DNA from: Klebsormidium nitens
Lineage: Eukaryota; Streptophyta; Klebsormidiophyceae; Klebsormidiales; Klebsormidiaceae
Reading direction: 5' to 3'
NCBI GenBank assembly: GCA_000708835.1
Contig: DF237390.1
Span: 1 to 64,000 of the forward strand
DNA length: 64,000 nt
Made by a program: the position numbers and the translations under genes
Shown here: piece by piece, positions 36,017 to 47,402 of the stretch
Numbering within the stretch: position 1 is the first letter of the stretch
Layout: each line of letters starts with the position of its first letter
Notes under the pieces: model-generated
Databases searched by the model: none
What the model was told of the DNA's origin: nothing
What the model saw: the letters and a program-made list of their open reading frames with translations, nothing else

Positions 36017-38873
36017 GAGAAGTCACCGAGCAGCAGATTCTCCTTGAGACAACATATTCAATACATCCGGTTGCTGTCTGTGATAACAAGCTTTTTGGGA
36101 CAAGGTTTGACTTCATGCCCAATATGCGGGCACGCACTAGGGAACAAATAATCGACGAGACTGATCTTTGATCAATGCGGCCTACGAGCGTTTACGGGGA
36201 GACATGACTCCGGCCTAGCTCGTGAAGTTTGCCGGTCCATGTCTGCTGAATGTGGCCGATAGTCAATCAAGAACGCGCTCGGCTCGGCCAGCAGGGCATG
36301 CCAGTCGGGCTTCCGACAGTTAATAAATTTGGACGAGCTGATTCCATTGATTGACACAATGTAGCTATGGTTTGAGAATCAAGTAGCAGTCATGGATGCT
36401 TGGCACATGCATTTATTACTCATGTGCCGTAAATCGAGGGTCACATGCACCAGGCGGATTAAAGCACTTTTAGTCCCCTAAATGATCGTCATTGCACATG
36501 GCCATCGCTGTGGCATCAAGATCAAGCATCTACTTGTGTGATGCTCTGCGCCAGGCTGACGGTGATCGGTCCATGCCGGGCCCGGCCGCGGCGACAGTAT
36601 GTGACATCACATGTTTGCAAGTGACACTGAGGCAGCCGGCGATCTGCCTTGAATGCATTGTACCAGGTCACATGCAAATGCAACCATACGACGGTAAGTT
36701 GTGATTTATGATATAAACGCAGATAATATAATTAAACCGCGCTGTGCTTGTAGACCCGTAAGATTGTCACATGAGTCGTCACATGCCAGTACCTATACAG
36801 TCAGCTGAAGGGGGGCAAGTGGCTGATGAATCGAATCATGAACATGAGTCATACATCAAAAAATGGAAACCCAAACTGTGAATGTGCTATGGTAGAAAAT
36901 CGCACCCAGAGGGGCCCAACATTGAGCACATGGACCAACCGAATGTCCCTCACATGGGCCATTGGCGGCTGCAGACCATTCGCGCAGCATATGGAGTTTG
37001 ACTACTCTTGTGTCTTCAGCTCCTCAGTTAAATATAGTCCCAAGAAGACATTTTCAAGTCAAGCGCTATGGAAGAATCTCTTGCTACTGGCGACTGAAGA
37101 GAGGCTAGCCTGCAATACTGGCTAAAAATCTCTTGCTACTGGCCTCAGAATCACCATCAGCAAAACGTAAGAAATTACCAGCTGATACAGACCCTCGACG
37201 AAGCTGTCAAGCTTGAAATGCTCCAGAATTGCTCAAAATCAGGGCTAAGGATGCGACGCTATGGGCAGTTCTCTACAACGAGACTCCTTTCCAGCCGCTT
37301 ATGGCAGTAGGCATCGCAACTCTTGCCTCTTGACTCTGAAGCTTAGGCTCTTGTTTGCATCTTGATTGTGTCCACTACATGTATTTTAACCGTTCTAAAA
37401 TTATAAGGACAAGAAGGATTTCAACGCACTTTCAACATAGGGGGCTGGCAGGGGCGCCCATCCCGCGCAAGCTTTAGAGGCCAGCTGAAGCATGTGCAAA
37501 AATTCGAGGCAGCACGTGAAGTTCAAAACAGCAGGCAACCCGCAGACCTTCAGTGACAGAAGCAAGCGAAAGAAAATTTGAGGCATTGTTGATCGATACG
37601 TTACATGGCAATGTCACATCCTGTTCAGCACTTACTCGAAACGATCAAAGTCTAGTGCTAAAATGGGTCAGAGGTGACTGAACGATGTTGAGCCAGCCCT
37701 TCGATATCCAAACACTCAACTCATCACACCATCTAATTGTTTTGATCGACTCGATTGGAAAGTATGCCTAAACCTCTATTGGTCGCACGCAGGTATGAGT
37801 TGACGGAATAATGAGCACGAGCACGATAGTTTACCACCAAAGGCAGCACTCCAATGAATTTGTTCTCCGCATGTCCCACGCAAGATTCCTGAAGTAAGGC
37901 AGTCGAAGAATAGTGCCAGGAAAAGACAAGGCACGAAAAGCAAGGAGCTAGTCAAAGCGTGCTGTAAAGTGGGGTCACCGGAAAGTGGTTTTCTTTCATA
38001 CAAGAACACTCCAGGCGAGTCAAGCAGCAGTATGCAAAAGGAAAGCAAAACAACGACGGCTCAGACCTTTCTACGGGAGTCATCAGACCGCCACCTCATC
38101 AGGCATTCTCAGCCCGGAGCAGCAGGCAGTTCGGCCTTTGTTTCCTCACAGCCGCGTTCGCCGCCAGTCCAGATGATCCAAGGTTTGGTTTCCCTCCCCT
38201 CGTACCACCGAACAGTGACATGGAAAAAGAGACTCCACGGCTTCGAGCGCGCGCTTCTTGAACAGGCAGCCACCCGGCTAGGAAGAGGCTCGGACAGGAT
38301 TCTCGGTGGGTAATCATCCTAGGTTGTGCACCATCAGATTTGGCTACTTATCCGCATGCCCCGCCATGCCAGAAAGACGCTCGTCTGTGCCACATGGAGT
38401 TCGAACTTTCAAGAACTTGGGTCGCAGGTCAGCATGCAAGCTTGGCTGTGGCAAACCTGAGCACTACGATTGCAAGCTTCCTGCCAGTTTGAGGGAAAAG
38501 GCAGGTGTGAAAACGCAATGAAATTGCCGTTCCAACTGACCGTCAGGCTAGCCGCTATTTAGCAACGGCTCGGGAACACTGCCGGCTTCTAAAGCCTCGG
38601 TATCAAAAGCGTCAGACCGCAACGTTTTACACGCTGGCGAGAAAGAACAATTTCTTCAATTTCCTTGCTGCAGTCTCAGACGGGGCAACAAAATGGACAA
38701 TCAGGGCACATTGGAGACGCATTGGTGGCGCGTTAGTATCTTCTCAGCGTCTCATAAGTCACTTGTGCAAAGACGGGCATCAAGCTATGGCAGCTGCAAT
38801 TGATGATTGAGAATCTCTTTGGTCCTTCCGTCGACAGTCGCTGGTTTACCAGGACACTCCGGTTGTCTAGAAA
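36017..38873. other. Long intergenic region upstream of the kinase gene
   Basis: About 2.9 kb between the MAPEG stop codon and the kinase start codon, both on the plus strand. No open frame here gave a recognisable family or splice-linked model. The notable content is the CACATG cluster at 36404-36956. An unrecognised 5' non-coding exon of the kinase could lie here. Confidence 0.45.
36404..36956. promoter_or_regulatory. Cluster of CACATG (E-box-like) hexamers
   Basis: Ten copies of CACATG or its complement lie within 553 bp: 36404, 36421 (reverse), 36442, 36495, 36608, 36669, 36768, 36780, 36927 and 36951. Several sit in GTCACATG. CACATG is a variant of the bHLH/MYC2 binding motif in land plants. 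The cluster is about 2 kb upstream of the kinase start codon and 0.4-0.9 kb downstream of the MAPEG gene. Confidence 0.5.
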
Positions 38874-41800
38874 ATGAAAAGTGGGAAGATGCCGAGCAGC
38901 TTTCAGAGCTACCAGGCCCCGGTTGACGTCCATGAAGGTCCCCCTTGCATTTCACATGACCCTAGTGTTGTGCTGCGAGCAACCGTTCAACTTCGAAACT
39001 GGCCGATTGGGCGGCACGCCCCTCAAGGTGAGGCTGCCACCAGATTGGTGGTCCACTTATCTTATGTCTCCTTTCCAGGAAGGGGAACCAAGCTTGGCTA
39101 TTATTACCCTGCTCCACTCGCTCCCTTCAACATTTTGGATGAAAGGTTCCGCTATAGTTTTGGCATTGTGAGAGTCTGCCAATGCTTTGCAAAGGAGGCT
39201 AACAAGTACCTCGATCGGTGCTGCGCATTAGTCACCTCAAGGAGGACTCTGGAATGTGTCCTCATCTTTGTAGAAGATGTTGACCGATGTACACTGGGAA
39301 TACACTGCTGCTCATACTCTCTTGTTGCCTTGATGCGGTGGCGTATGCTGACCAATCAGGAGCCCGATGCATATGCATATGATTATTTCAGAATCAAACC
39401 AGCTAGGCTTTGGCAGCTGTTTTATCAGGAAGGGATGCATTTTAGAAGCTGGTGAGTGTGTCGCCAGGCAACACATCTCCTGCTGTGTTGGCTATGGTAC
39501 TGATCAAAGTCGTGTGCACCAGGCACTGACTCGTACACATCCTTGGGGGGGAAGTTTGACACGCGGTACCCCGGGTTGATGCTTGGGGGGAGGTTCTGCT
39601 ACCTGGAGTGCATCGCAGAAGGCGTGTCAGCGGTCGTCATCACCGCAGAGGATACGTTCAAGCCTTCTCAGGATGTAAGAAGATTTGTTCTCAAAGACCT
39701 CCTTAGCGCGTGCAGATTGTTGGGGGGACACTGCAAATGATTGTTTGCCTCAGGGGCAAAAACCAGTGGGAGGACTTGTGGCCGGGGGGAGACTCACAAC
39801 GCTTTTACTCCAGCAGGCAGTCCCCATGATCTGCTTTGGGGCTGAGAAGTATGCTTGCAAGCTGTTAGAAACCGGTCGCTTCCGGTGCCTGTATGAATAT
39901 AGTTTCTTTCTGCGCCCCCTTTGTGGTGTTTTCAGTCAGCCCCCCCTGCACTTCTTGCAATCGTCAGATCATTACTCTTGTCCTCCACCCTGCCACAGTG
40001 TCTCAGTTCTTTCTCAAAGCCTGATTTTGTTTTCACAAGGAAAGTGCACTCATCTGATCCAACACCTTCTCCATGGTACGGCATTCCAAGATCTTCTGAC
40101 TTGCAATCCTTTGTTGAAAGTACCCTCAACTTGGGGATATGATTGCTACACTCAAAGCTCCAGAAGCGAGGTGCGGCCCCCGCTTTCTCTTCTATTAACG
40201 TAGGCTTACGCGTCCTTTTTTTCAGGCTTGACCAGAAACGGGTTCGTCCTTGCCTCCTTCTGTGAAGAAAGGCCTAGTAATGACCCCCCAACCAGGTCGT
40301 GGTCAGAAAGAGATGATTGAATAACACGGAAGTGGACACGAAAATGATCACCAGGCCGTGATCATTTAATAGACGCGGAAGCTGACCCTGAAGTGCAGCC
40401 ATGACGACTTGTTGACCGTGAAGATATGATCCCAATATAAAAGATAGAACAGATGCTGAAGCATCCTCCTACATCAAAGCAGGTTGTGGATGAAGGATCC
40501 ACGAAAGCTAATCCATCTTCTTATCCAGATCCAGGTCTGGGGTACAAAGTTTCAGATGGAAGGTAGCCAACCTTTCTGTCGGTCATGACATCATAAGACG
40601 AGGACAGAAGTCAATGCATCAATTCTCTCAATCTTCATATGTGGACCGAGAAAGCGATTAGAAAATGAAGAGCTTCACAGTTGCATCCAGAACGAGATCA
40701 CAATCGTCATGGCAAATACTTAGAAGCCAACCTGTTCACTTAACCCATGTGCTTAACCCATGACAGGTGGTCATCAAAGTGATGCACCAAAAGAATTGCA
40801 ATTGAACTCTGCATAGACCGCAGCATTTTGTCATGTAGGTTGGGTCACGGGTTTTAACAGGAGCTAACCCGTTCGCTTAACTCAACCCCAGGTCGTGGTC
40901 ATCAAGGTGATGCACCAGAAGTACCGCGGGTGCGCGCTCCAAGAGGCGCACCACTTTACTTTCGAAAGTGGGTCACGGGAATAACGACACATAACCGATG
41001 CTAACCCGTTCGCTTAACCCGAACCCAGGTCGTGGTTATCAAGGTAATGCACCAGAAGTACCGTGAGTGCGCGCTCCAAGAGGCGCACCACGTTGACGGA
41101 AACTGGGTCACGGAGATGACGAAACATAACCGACGCTAACCCGTTCGCTTACTTTCCAAGGCCGTGGTCATCAAAGCGATGCACCAGAACCGCGAGTGCG
41201 CACGGCACAGACCACAGCATTTTTTCTTGTAGATTGGGTCACAGACTTAACAGAAGGTAACCCGTTCACTAAACCCAACCCCAGGTCGTGGTCATCAAGG
41301 TGATGCACCAGAAATACCGCGAGTGCGCCCTCCAAGAGGCGCACCACTTTATTTTCGAAACTGGGTCACGGATATCACGACACATAACCGAAGCTAACCC
41401 GTTCGCTTAACCCGAACCCAGGTCGTGGTCATCAAGGTGATGCACCAGAAGTACCGCTTACCACGAGTGTGCGCTGCAAGATGCGCATCACTTTCGGAAA
41501 CTGGGTCACGGATATAACGACACAGAACCGAAGCTAACCCGTTCGCTTAACCCAAACCCAGGTCGTGGTCATCAAGGTGATGCACCAGAAGTACCGCGAA
41601 TGCGCGCTCCAAGAGGCGCGCCTCCTGCGCTTCCTCAACTCAAAGGACGTCCACGACGCGTGCCACGTCATCAGGCTGCGCTCGCTGTTCGAATTCCACG
41701 GCCACGTGTGCCTCGTCATGGACCGCTTGTACGGGAGCTTGTTGGATTACCTGGGGCTCGAGGCGTCGCTCGGGAGGTCGAACCAGGTGGGTGAGAAGCG

Positions 41801-44800
41801 CGTGGGGAACAGAATGTCAGAAGATCGGTCTTTAATCAGTCGCTTAAAAGCATTTCAACTAGTTTAAGAAAAAACAGTTGGGAAGGAAAGAGCTTTGGCG
41901 ATTGACGGTTATAAGGTCTCTCTTATGTGACTGGAAAAGTTTTCTTGTACTGTACCAAATGCGACTTGGTCATTCCGTCAGTCGGAATGATATTTTGGTT
42001 GCCCACGGCTGTCGATTTCGGGAGTAACTTTGTGCATCAATGCAAAGAAGTCGCAGAGCGACTCTCGGTTTGAGGGGATTGAAATTTGCTGGCCGAACCG
42101 ACTTGCTTCTACCAAACCAAGACCTCGTTCTGTCTTTTGCAAGCTCTTCTCTGCGACCTTGGCAACTTTTACGCTCACTCTCCTTCGCATCCGCTAATTG
42201 TCACCAATTTACGATTTGAACGTCTCCTTCCAGCACCGTTTACGTTCTCTTAGCACCATTCGCCTCTTCTGAATCATGTCCCAGTTTTGCAGGCCCTCCT
42301 CCCCGACCTGCGCAAGATCGCGTACCAGCTCCTGACGAGCGTCGCCTTCCTTGCAGCATCCCTAACCCTAACCATCTCGAAACCAAATCTCGATCAAAAA
42401 ACTCCGCTTCCAACAATTTCACGATTCCTTAGCACCATTTGCATCTTCTGATCCATGTCTCGGGTTTGCGGGCCCTCTTGTCTGACCTGCACAGGATTGC
42501 ATACCAGCTTCTGGCCATTGTCGCCTTCCTTGTAGCGTCCATGAACCTCAACCACTCCCATCCCAGAAATCCATTTGTCACAGCCTCTTAAGCATTTGCA
42601 TCTTCTGAGTAATGTCCCGATTTTGCAGGCTCTCCTGTCTGACCTGCGCAAGATCGCATACCAGCTCCTGACGAGCCTCACCTTCTTTGTAGCGTCCCTT
42701 GACTTCAACCACAATTCAATAATGAAAAACGCATAGCAACATTTGCACCTTCTAAAGTCATGTCTCAATCTTGCAGGCCCTCGTTTCCGACCTGCGCAAG
42801 ATTGCATACCAGCTCCTGACCAGCCTCGACTTCCTGCGCGCCGCCGGTCTGACGCACGCCGACTTGAAGCTCGAGAACATCCTCATGTGCCGCCCCTGCA
42901 CCGCGGTTCCAGACCCGACGGGAGTTGGCGGCGACCGGGGGTGGGGGTCCATGGGGATCAAGCTGGCCGACTTTGGGAACGCGTTCGGAGAGTTGAACCA
43001 CGAGGAGGAGGTGAGGAGGTTTGCAATCCTTGGTTTGCTTTTTACGCGAAATGAAGTCTCTTGGACGTCAACGCGGAAGAATCTGAAGATGCATTGACGA
43101 TCCGGAACTGTGCGCTTCGCCTGCGCTAAGCGCGAAGGTCAAGCTAAGGATTGAAAGTGGTACGAAGGCGTGCTTCTGTGCTGGAGCCCTGCGCGCTCTC
43201 TTCAACCCACAGTCGACACTCCTCTAACACTTTTTTCCGAGATGCTTGTAAGCATTGATAAAGCTCGGACACTCTCTGTTAAATCCTCAAAAGTGTTCTC
43301 TCTTTGACGATCTTTCCTCCACGAGCCCTGATATCATTGCCCAGCCATGACTTTGAAGCCAAAGGCCTGTCAAACTCTCTTTCAGGAACGAAATTTTCTA
43401 ACTAGAGCTCCCCCAGGTCTTTGGTCTCGGCTCGCGTACGTTGCAAGTCTCGTTCTTGAAGCCTCTCAGGACTGAAAATGAAGTGCCTGGTATCGTTTTC
43501 TCAGGACTTCGACATCCAGACTCTGTCGTACCCTAAAACCCGAGGTCCTCTTCGGCGCCGGCCCCCTCACCCTCGCGATGGATCCTGTTGCCCCCTCAGC
43601 TGCATCGTTGCTGAGCTAACGCTCCTCAAACATCAAAATCCAAAAGTCTAAACCTTCTACGACGTTCCACAGGACTTCGACATTTAGACTGTGTCCTACC
43701 GCGCCCCCGAGGTCCTCTTCGGCGCCGGCCCCCTCACCCCGGCCATCGACATGTGGTCGCTCGGCTGCATCATCGCTGAGCTGGCGCTCCATAAACGTAA
43801 AAGATCTCAAAAACCCTACAAAACCCTAAAACTTCATACAATTTCCCACAGGACTTTGACATTCAGACTCTGTCCTACCGCGCCCCCGAGGTCCTTTTTG
43901 GCGCCGGCCCCCTCACCCCGGCCATCGACATGTGGTCGCTCGGCTGCATCATTGCTGAGCTGGCGCTCCGGCGCCTCCTCTTCGCGGCCCAAACGCCCGG
44001 CCAGCTTCTCCAGCAAATGACCGCCGCGCTCGGGGGGATCCCTCCCCGGGCACTTTTCGGTTCCGGGCGACTTTACGCACGGGTGTGCAAAGAGGCCGGG
44101 TCGCCCTCCCCCGGTCACTTCGGGTGGGGTTCGAAGATTGGCTTTCACGGAGGCGCGCAACACTTTGGGGGGGCGGGGGTAAGGTCGAAGCTGGGGGCTG
44201 CGCTGAGTGCGATCGACCCCCCCCTGGCGGACTTGGTCTGCCGGCTGCTTGAATACGATCCCGCGTTACGGCCGACTCCGGAGGAAGCGCGCGAGCACCC
44301 CTTTTTCAAAATCCTAAACCCCGAGCGTGCGATCCGGGACGCCTTTCCTTCTGCTCTGGGAGGTCTGCCGTTCGCAGACATTGATGCGGAGCGCAACATG
44401 CCAGCTAGTGCAATGGAGGGGACGACGTCAGGACGGAACGGGTTGGCGGAAGCGAACGGAGCCTATCTAAAGGCCGCCGTCAAAACCGCCCCTCTTTTTG
44501 CGGAGTCAAATGGTACAAAGTATGGGACACGGCGCTTCGAGATCGCAGAAAAAGTCCCTGGTGTCTTGTTCCACAAACGGGGGGGTCCGCTTCCAAATGG
44601 TTTCCTCGTCGAAGAACCCCCCTTCCGGCCCGCTAAGAAGCGGAAGAGCGGCCGGGTGGCGGAGGCCCCGGGCGACGTCCCTGATGACGTCAGTCGTGTC
44701 GCTGCTGTCGTCACCGCTGGGGCTGGGAAACGCGCCTCGTTGGCGTGTGCGCCGGCTCAACGGTTCGAGGAGGGGGCCGCAACGGAAAAGGCGCCAAGCT

Positions 44801-46386
44801 GCGTTGAAGGGCCTGGAGACTTCATGACGTCAGCAAGGGGAGTGACGGATGCAGAAAGCGTATCAGCAGCTCAATTAAAGAGCACTCCTTTGAAAGTGGG
44901 GAGGACGGAGCGCCTTTTGGGGCTTGCCAAACCCCCCCCGTTCTGCAACACGGGGTGGACTTTAGGGGAACAGGTCGCGGCGTCGTTCGAAAGGGGGGTC
45001 GAACCGTTGATAGCGGGAGAGGAATCCAGCAGAAAAGCGCAACCGCCGGGTTTTGCGGTCAAGGTTCTCAAGGGCTGGAAAGGCAGGGAGGATCCTGTCT
45101 GGGGGCCAGGAACTCCGCCGGTTTCTCTTCCGGTCGAAACGACGGGTTTGGAGCAGATGGCTGAAGCGACCCAGGAAGGGTTGCGGTTGCGCCCGGTGGC
45201 TGTGCACACTTGGGGGCGGCCTGGCGATGGGGACGATGTGAATACGCCGGGGGAAGTGTCGTTTGCGGCCAGCTTGGTGGCGCGGCAAGGGAGGCAGGGT
45301 ACGTTCACATTTGTACGGCGAGGAGAACTAGAAAGAGCGGGGGATATAGATGCGGCTGCGAAGGGTATGGGTCTCGTAGACAGAGAAGCGTGTGAACCCA
45401 GAGAAGACTTGCCATGGGGAAAAGGAACCGATGACCATGTAGAAAGCGAGCGGTTGAAAGCTCCCATTTCCGGCGTTGGGGTTTGTCTTGAACGCGGGGG
45501 GATTCGTACTGTTAAGCGAGGCGCGCAGGAGCCTTCCGCGGCCGGAAATTCGGACGTGTATCCCCGCGCAAGAGGGTCACGCCCTCACGAGCCCGTCCCG
45601 GCGACCGCTGTAGTGGGGATGGCGCCTAAAGAGGTCGCTCAAACGGCCGCCCGAGCAGACTTGAGAGAACAAGGCAAGGTTCTCGTTAGTCCAGTCGTCC
45701 CGTCAAGGGGAGCATCGACGGAAGGGGCTTGTTTCGGTCTGGCGAGCGTTCCCCTGCCTGTCGGCGGTGCGTTAGCAGAGCCCGTCTGCTCGGCGTTGAA
45801 CGCCCGGGGGGGGCGGAATTTGCAGCCGTTCGAGGGGGGTGGGAAAGAACGCTCGACGGCAGAAGATGTTGGTGGACCCCCAGATTCGGACAGCTGTGGC
45901 TCGGCAGTCCTTTCGAGCCCCCCCTCGGGAGAGAAGCGCCTGAACGAGGTGGGTAGAGCGGGGAAAGATGGCGAGGTGGAATCGCCGCCCAAAGTCGGCG
46001 GGAATTTGGCTACGGCGGGGAACCGGCCTGCCGCTAGCGAGCTCAGCCTCACGGTCGGGCCGTGTTGGGAGACCCGGGCGAAAAGAAAGAGGGACGGGGA
46101 TCCCTCGGCTAAGCCGCGCGGTGAGGGGGGTGTCGGGGAGCGAGAGAAGCGAAGTTTGCGGCGTGGGGGGGCAGAAATAGTGGAGGTACATGCAGAGGAT
46201 AAGGATTCGATACGTACGAGGTCCGCTAGTCGCTCAGAAGGCAGGGACGAGACCCCCCCTCTGCAGCGGCAGAGGGTGCTGCCAAGGAGACCGGCACGAG
46301 ACGAGAAGAGTGTCGTGCCATGGTGGATAGCCGTTCCGTCTAACACCCAGCGAGACCCAAGTGATACGTCGTTAGAGCTCCTGTAG
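38874..46386 (+). CDS. CMGC-type protein kinase (DYRK/PRP4-like) with about 700-residue disordered tail
   Basis: Six exons: 38874-39027, 39392-39451, 39523-39674, 41562-41786, 42777-43010, 43852-46386 (3,360 nt, 1,119 aa, phases closed). The catalytic domain runs from about residue 85 to 400. It has a degenerate Gly-rich loop ([16 protein letters not shown]), the beta-3 lysine in VVVIKVMHQ, the catalytic loop [12 protein letters not shown], metal-binding ADFGNAF, activation segment [16 protein letters not shown] and [17 protein letters not shown] in place of HRD and the YRAPEV segment point to the DYRK/CLK/PRP4 side of the CMGC group, which phosphorylates Ser/Thr on splicing or transcription factors; the exact subfamily is uncertain. 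The rest is one 2.5-kb final exon encoding a Gly/Glu/Arg/Pro-rich tail with KKRKSGR and KRKRDG clusters that look like nuclear localisation signals. The introns before exons 4, 5 and 6 hold multiple copies of the starts of those exons. Confidence 0.9.
40760..41561 (+). repeat. Six tandem copies of the start of kinase exon 4
   Basis: Before true exon 4 (41562) the 5' part of the exon recurs at about 40,766, 40,892, 41,029, 41,161, 41,285 and 41,422, a spacing of 124-140 bp. Each unit joins about 65 bp of intron end (CTAACCCGTTCGCTTAACCC then CAG) to about 60 nt of exon (GTCGTGGTCATCAAGGTGAT, on to GAGGCGCACCAC). Five keep an AG directly before the copy or one base from it. None retains the exon's donor; the copies stop where the true exon diverges into CGCCTCCTGCG. 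Confidence 0.95.
42293..42776 (+). repeat. Three tandem copies of the start of kinase exon 5
   Basis: True exon 5 starts at 42777 with CAG|GCCCTCGTTTCCGACCTG. Copies start at 42293, about 42472 and 42629, each about 60-80 nt of exon preceded by 30-40 bp of intron end (CACCATTTGCATCTTCTGA, CATGTC). Spacing is 148-180 bp. The acceptor is intact in the first and third copy and mutated to GCG in the second. Confidence 0.95.
43505..43851 (+). repeat. Two tandem copies of the start of kinase exon 6
   Basis: True exon 6 starts at 43852 (CACAG|GACTTTGACATT). Copies start at 43505 and 43673, each about 120 nt of exon 6 covering the YRAPEV to GCIIAEL segment. The second is nearly identical to the real exon but has an in-frame TAG at its fifth codon. 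The first has small indels that break the frame. Both end at the same point in the exon, after GCGCTCC or CGCTCC. Confidence 0.95.
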
Positions 46387-47402
46387 AGCTTAACCGTTCA
46401 ATTTAATAGGCGCAACCTTAACGAGACCGGACTGCGCTTCTCGAGAAGCTAACGAGCTTCGATAACACTTGTACAAAATCTGCGCGAAGTTCACGTCAAA
46501 ACCTTTGCACTAAGTTGCAAGTGATTCTGTTCGGACGACGGTTCAGTCCGCGCCTTTGCTTAGTTGTTGTTTCATTGTTTGGATGCAATGCCAGGCAGGC
46601 GCGAATTGATCATATATACGGGGAGACAAGTTCGGGCCGGCCGCGCTCAACTCATGAACTTAATTAAGCTAGTTGCTGCTTCAAATGCCAGCGGACATTG
46701 ACCTCCGACATGTAGACGTCATGCACGGTGTTCTGCGATCGAGGCAATCTATAAGCAACTTAGCAGCGCCACGGTATATATGTTGACGTTTTCTTCAAGT
46801 TATGATCAGATCCATCAATATAATACACGTTTGGTAAGTTTTGAAATGATGGCCGGCGCTGTCCGAACGTGACGCGTTGGTGCCAGACAATACATTTTCC
46901 AAGCTTCAGATCATCCACTTATAAACATCTTCGGACATGCACTGAGCTTAAACAAGGTCCGGTGCACGAGCTAGTAGCTATCATTACAGAGACTCCGGCC
47001 ATCGTTCGATGCATGCACAGATCAGTGCCGCCCACCGCCCGATCATGCAATGAGCTGGCATGCTCAGCTGACATATCACGTACACAACTTCGCCGTATAT
47101 GTCGACGAAGGCAAAAGTAAAGGTGCTGATCCAATCAAGGTTGGTTGGTACGGAATATAACAAATCTAGCGCCGCAGTGTCTCAAAACGAGCTGACGTTG
47201 TATACAGGATTGCTGCTTGCTTGATTGTGTATCATTGTGATGCCGTCTCTATTCTGGAATTGCTGATGCGTGCAGAAGCGTTTACAGTCTGACTTAGTAC
47301 ATCTGTCGGATCCTTCCCTCCAATCCGCTTGTAATCTGTCCGCTGAGCAGCTACAAGCAACTTGCAACGCCTGCCCTTTCGTACTCAAACAAACCAGGCA
47401 CG
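46387..47402. other. Intergenic between convergent genes
   Basis: About 1 kb between the stop codons of the kinase (+) and esterase (-) genes. It should contain both 3' UTRs. No further gene or element was recognised. Confidence 0.45.

Noticed and set aside
40760-41561. Regular repeats with 124-140 bp spacing, considered as a satellite or CRISPR-like array
   Set aside because: Every unit is intron end plus exon 4 start of the kinase, and this is a eukaryotic gene.
42358-42376. Telomere-like CCCTAACCCTAACC
   Set aside because: Two units only, inside the divergent part of an exon copy; no array.
45639-46346. A 235-codon minus-strand open frame
   Set aside because: It is antisense to the kinase's GC-rich final exon, Pro/Ser/Arg-rich and without start context or domain.
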